Source of the DNA: an uncultured Eubacteriales bacterium
GTDB taxonomy: Bacteria > Bacillota > Clostridia > Christensenellales > Christensenellaceae
DNA length: 6,098 nt
Assembly: GCA_905193725.1 (NCBI GenBank)
Contig: CAJJPW010000133.1
Location: 1 to 6,098, forward strand
Direction of reading: 5' to 3'
Each line of letters begins with the position of its first letter. Within the stretch, counting starts at the first letter, position 1. A program made the translations under genes and the position numbers. This document shows, in pieces, positions 5,891-6,098 of the stretch. The notes beneath the pieces were generated by a model. The model ran no database searches. It saw only the letters and a list, made by a program, of their open reading frames with translations, and was not told the DNA's origin.

Positions 5891-6098
5891 TTTCTTCCTC
5901 CTCTAGTTCACTCTACTACGATAATTAATTTGTATTAATCCGCTTTCCGGCAGCTTTTATTTGGAGCAAATACTGCCCATCTCTATTTTTAGGTATAAGT
6001 AATAATGTTATTGTAGTATCGTAGCTCATAACTATAACATTTTTAATGATTAATTTGTTTTATTCAATAAAAGGTCTAATATAGTCTATTGTGTTTAA
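5891..6098 (-). promoter_or_regulatory. AT-rich upstream region of the propeller gene
   Basis: No gene is supported in these 208 bases. They hold the strong AGGAGG site (5897-5902) of the downstream gene, short ATTAAT palindromes around 5921-5938, and an interrupted hairpin (5949-5977). Further upstream the sequence is very AT-rich. TATAGT- and TACAAT-like -10 hexamers occur, but none has a convincing -35 partner at 16-18 bases, so no promoter is called precisely. Confidence 0.4.
5949..5977 (-). other. Interrupted hairpin in the propeller-gene leader
   Basis: Arms GGCAG (5949-5953) and CTGCC (5973-5977), and inner arms ATTTG (5959-5963) and CAAAT (5967-5971), pair perfectly. A GAG triloop closes the stem, with an asymmetric internal loop of five bases against one. 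No U-run follows on the minus strand, so it is not an obvious terminator for an upstream gene. It may be a leader structure, or chance. Confidence 0.3.

Noticed and set aside
5990..6098. Precise sigma-A promoter upstream of the propeller gene
   Set aside because: Several TATAAT-like hexamers occur by chance in this AT-rich stretch, and none pairs with a TTGACA-like box at proper spacing.

Overview
The window looks like a piece of a low-to-moderate GC, endospore-forming Firmicute chromosome, most likely class Clostridia and perhaps a Lachnospiraceae-like anaerobe. The main reasons are a GerW/YtfJ-type sporulation gene next to a YtfI-type (DUF2953) gene, a DacF-type D,D-carboxypeptidase, a YtqB/MnmM-type methyltransferase, and strong AGGAGG-like ribosome binding sites. 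All six genes lie on the minus strand, so transcription runs from high to low coordinates. I see no mobile element, CRISPR array, tRNA or rRNA gene.

In transcription order, the window begins with about 208 bases of AT-rich leader (6098-5891). It is followed by a 644-residue single-pass membrane protein (5890-3956) with an N-terminal cytoplasmic tail of three 18-residue repeats and a large extracytoplasmic part that looks like a beta-propeller. A GC-rich hairpin at 3902-3928 closes this unit. Next comes a two-gene sporulation unit: a ytfI-like DUF2953 membrane protein (3812-3255) and gerW/ytfJ (3221-2766). A possible forespore-type promoter lies in front of it, and a long nested hairpin terminator (2672-2724) follows.

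A third unit begins with a roughly 155-base leader containing an interrupted hairpin. It runs through dacF-type D-alanyl-D-alanine carboxypeptidase (2516-1365), an rluB-type 23S rRNA pseudouridine synthase (1302-592) and the first 177 residues of an mnmM/ytqB tRNA methyltransferase (533-1), which leaves the window at its left edge. No convincing terminator lies between these three genes, so they may be co-transcribed.

Functionally the window combines spore envelope or germination functions (YtfI, GerW, DacF) with housekeeping RNA modification (RluB, MnmM). From my knowledge of the group this is an ordinary conserved chromosomal neighbourhood. The least familiar element is the repeat-tailed, membrane-anchored propeller protein at the upstream end. 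No new defence or mobile system is visible. The findings concern that protein, the leader and terminator structures, and start-site details.
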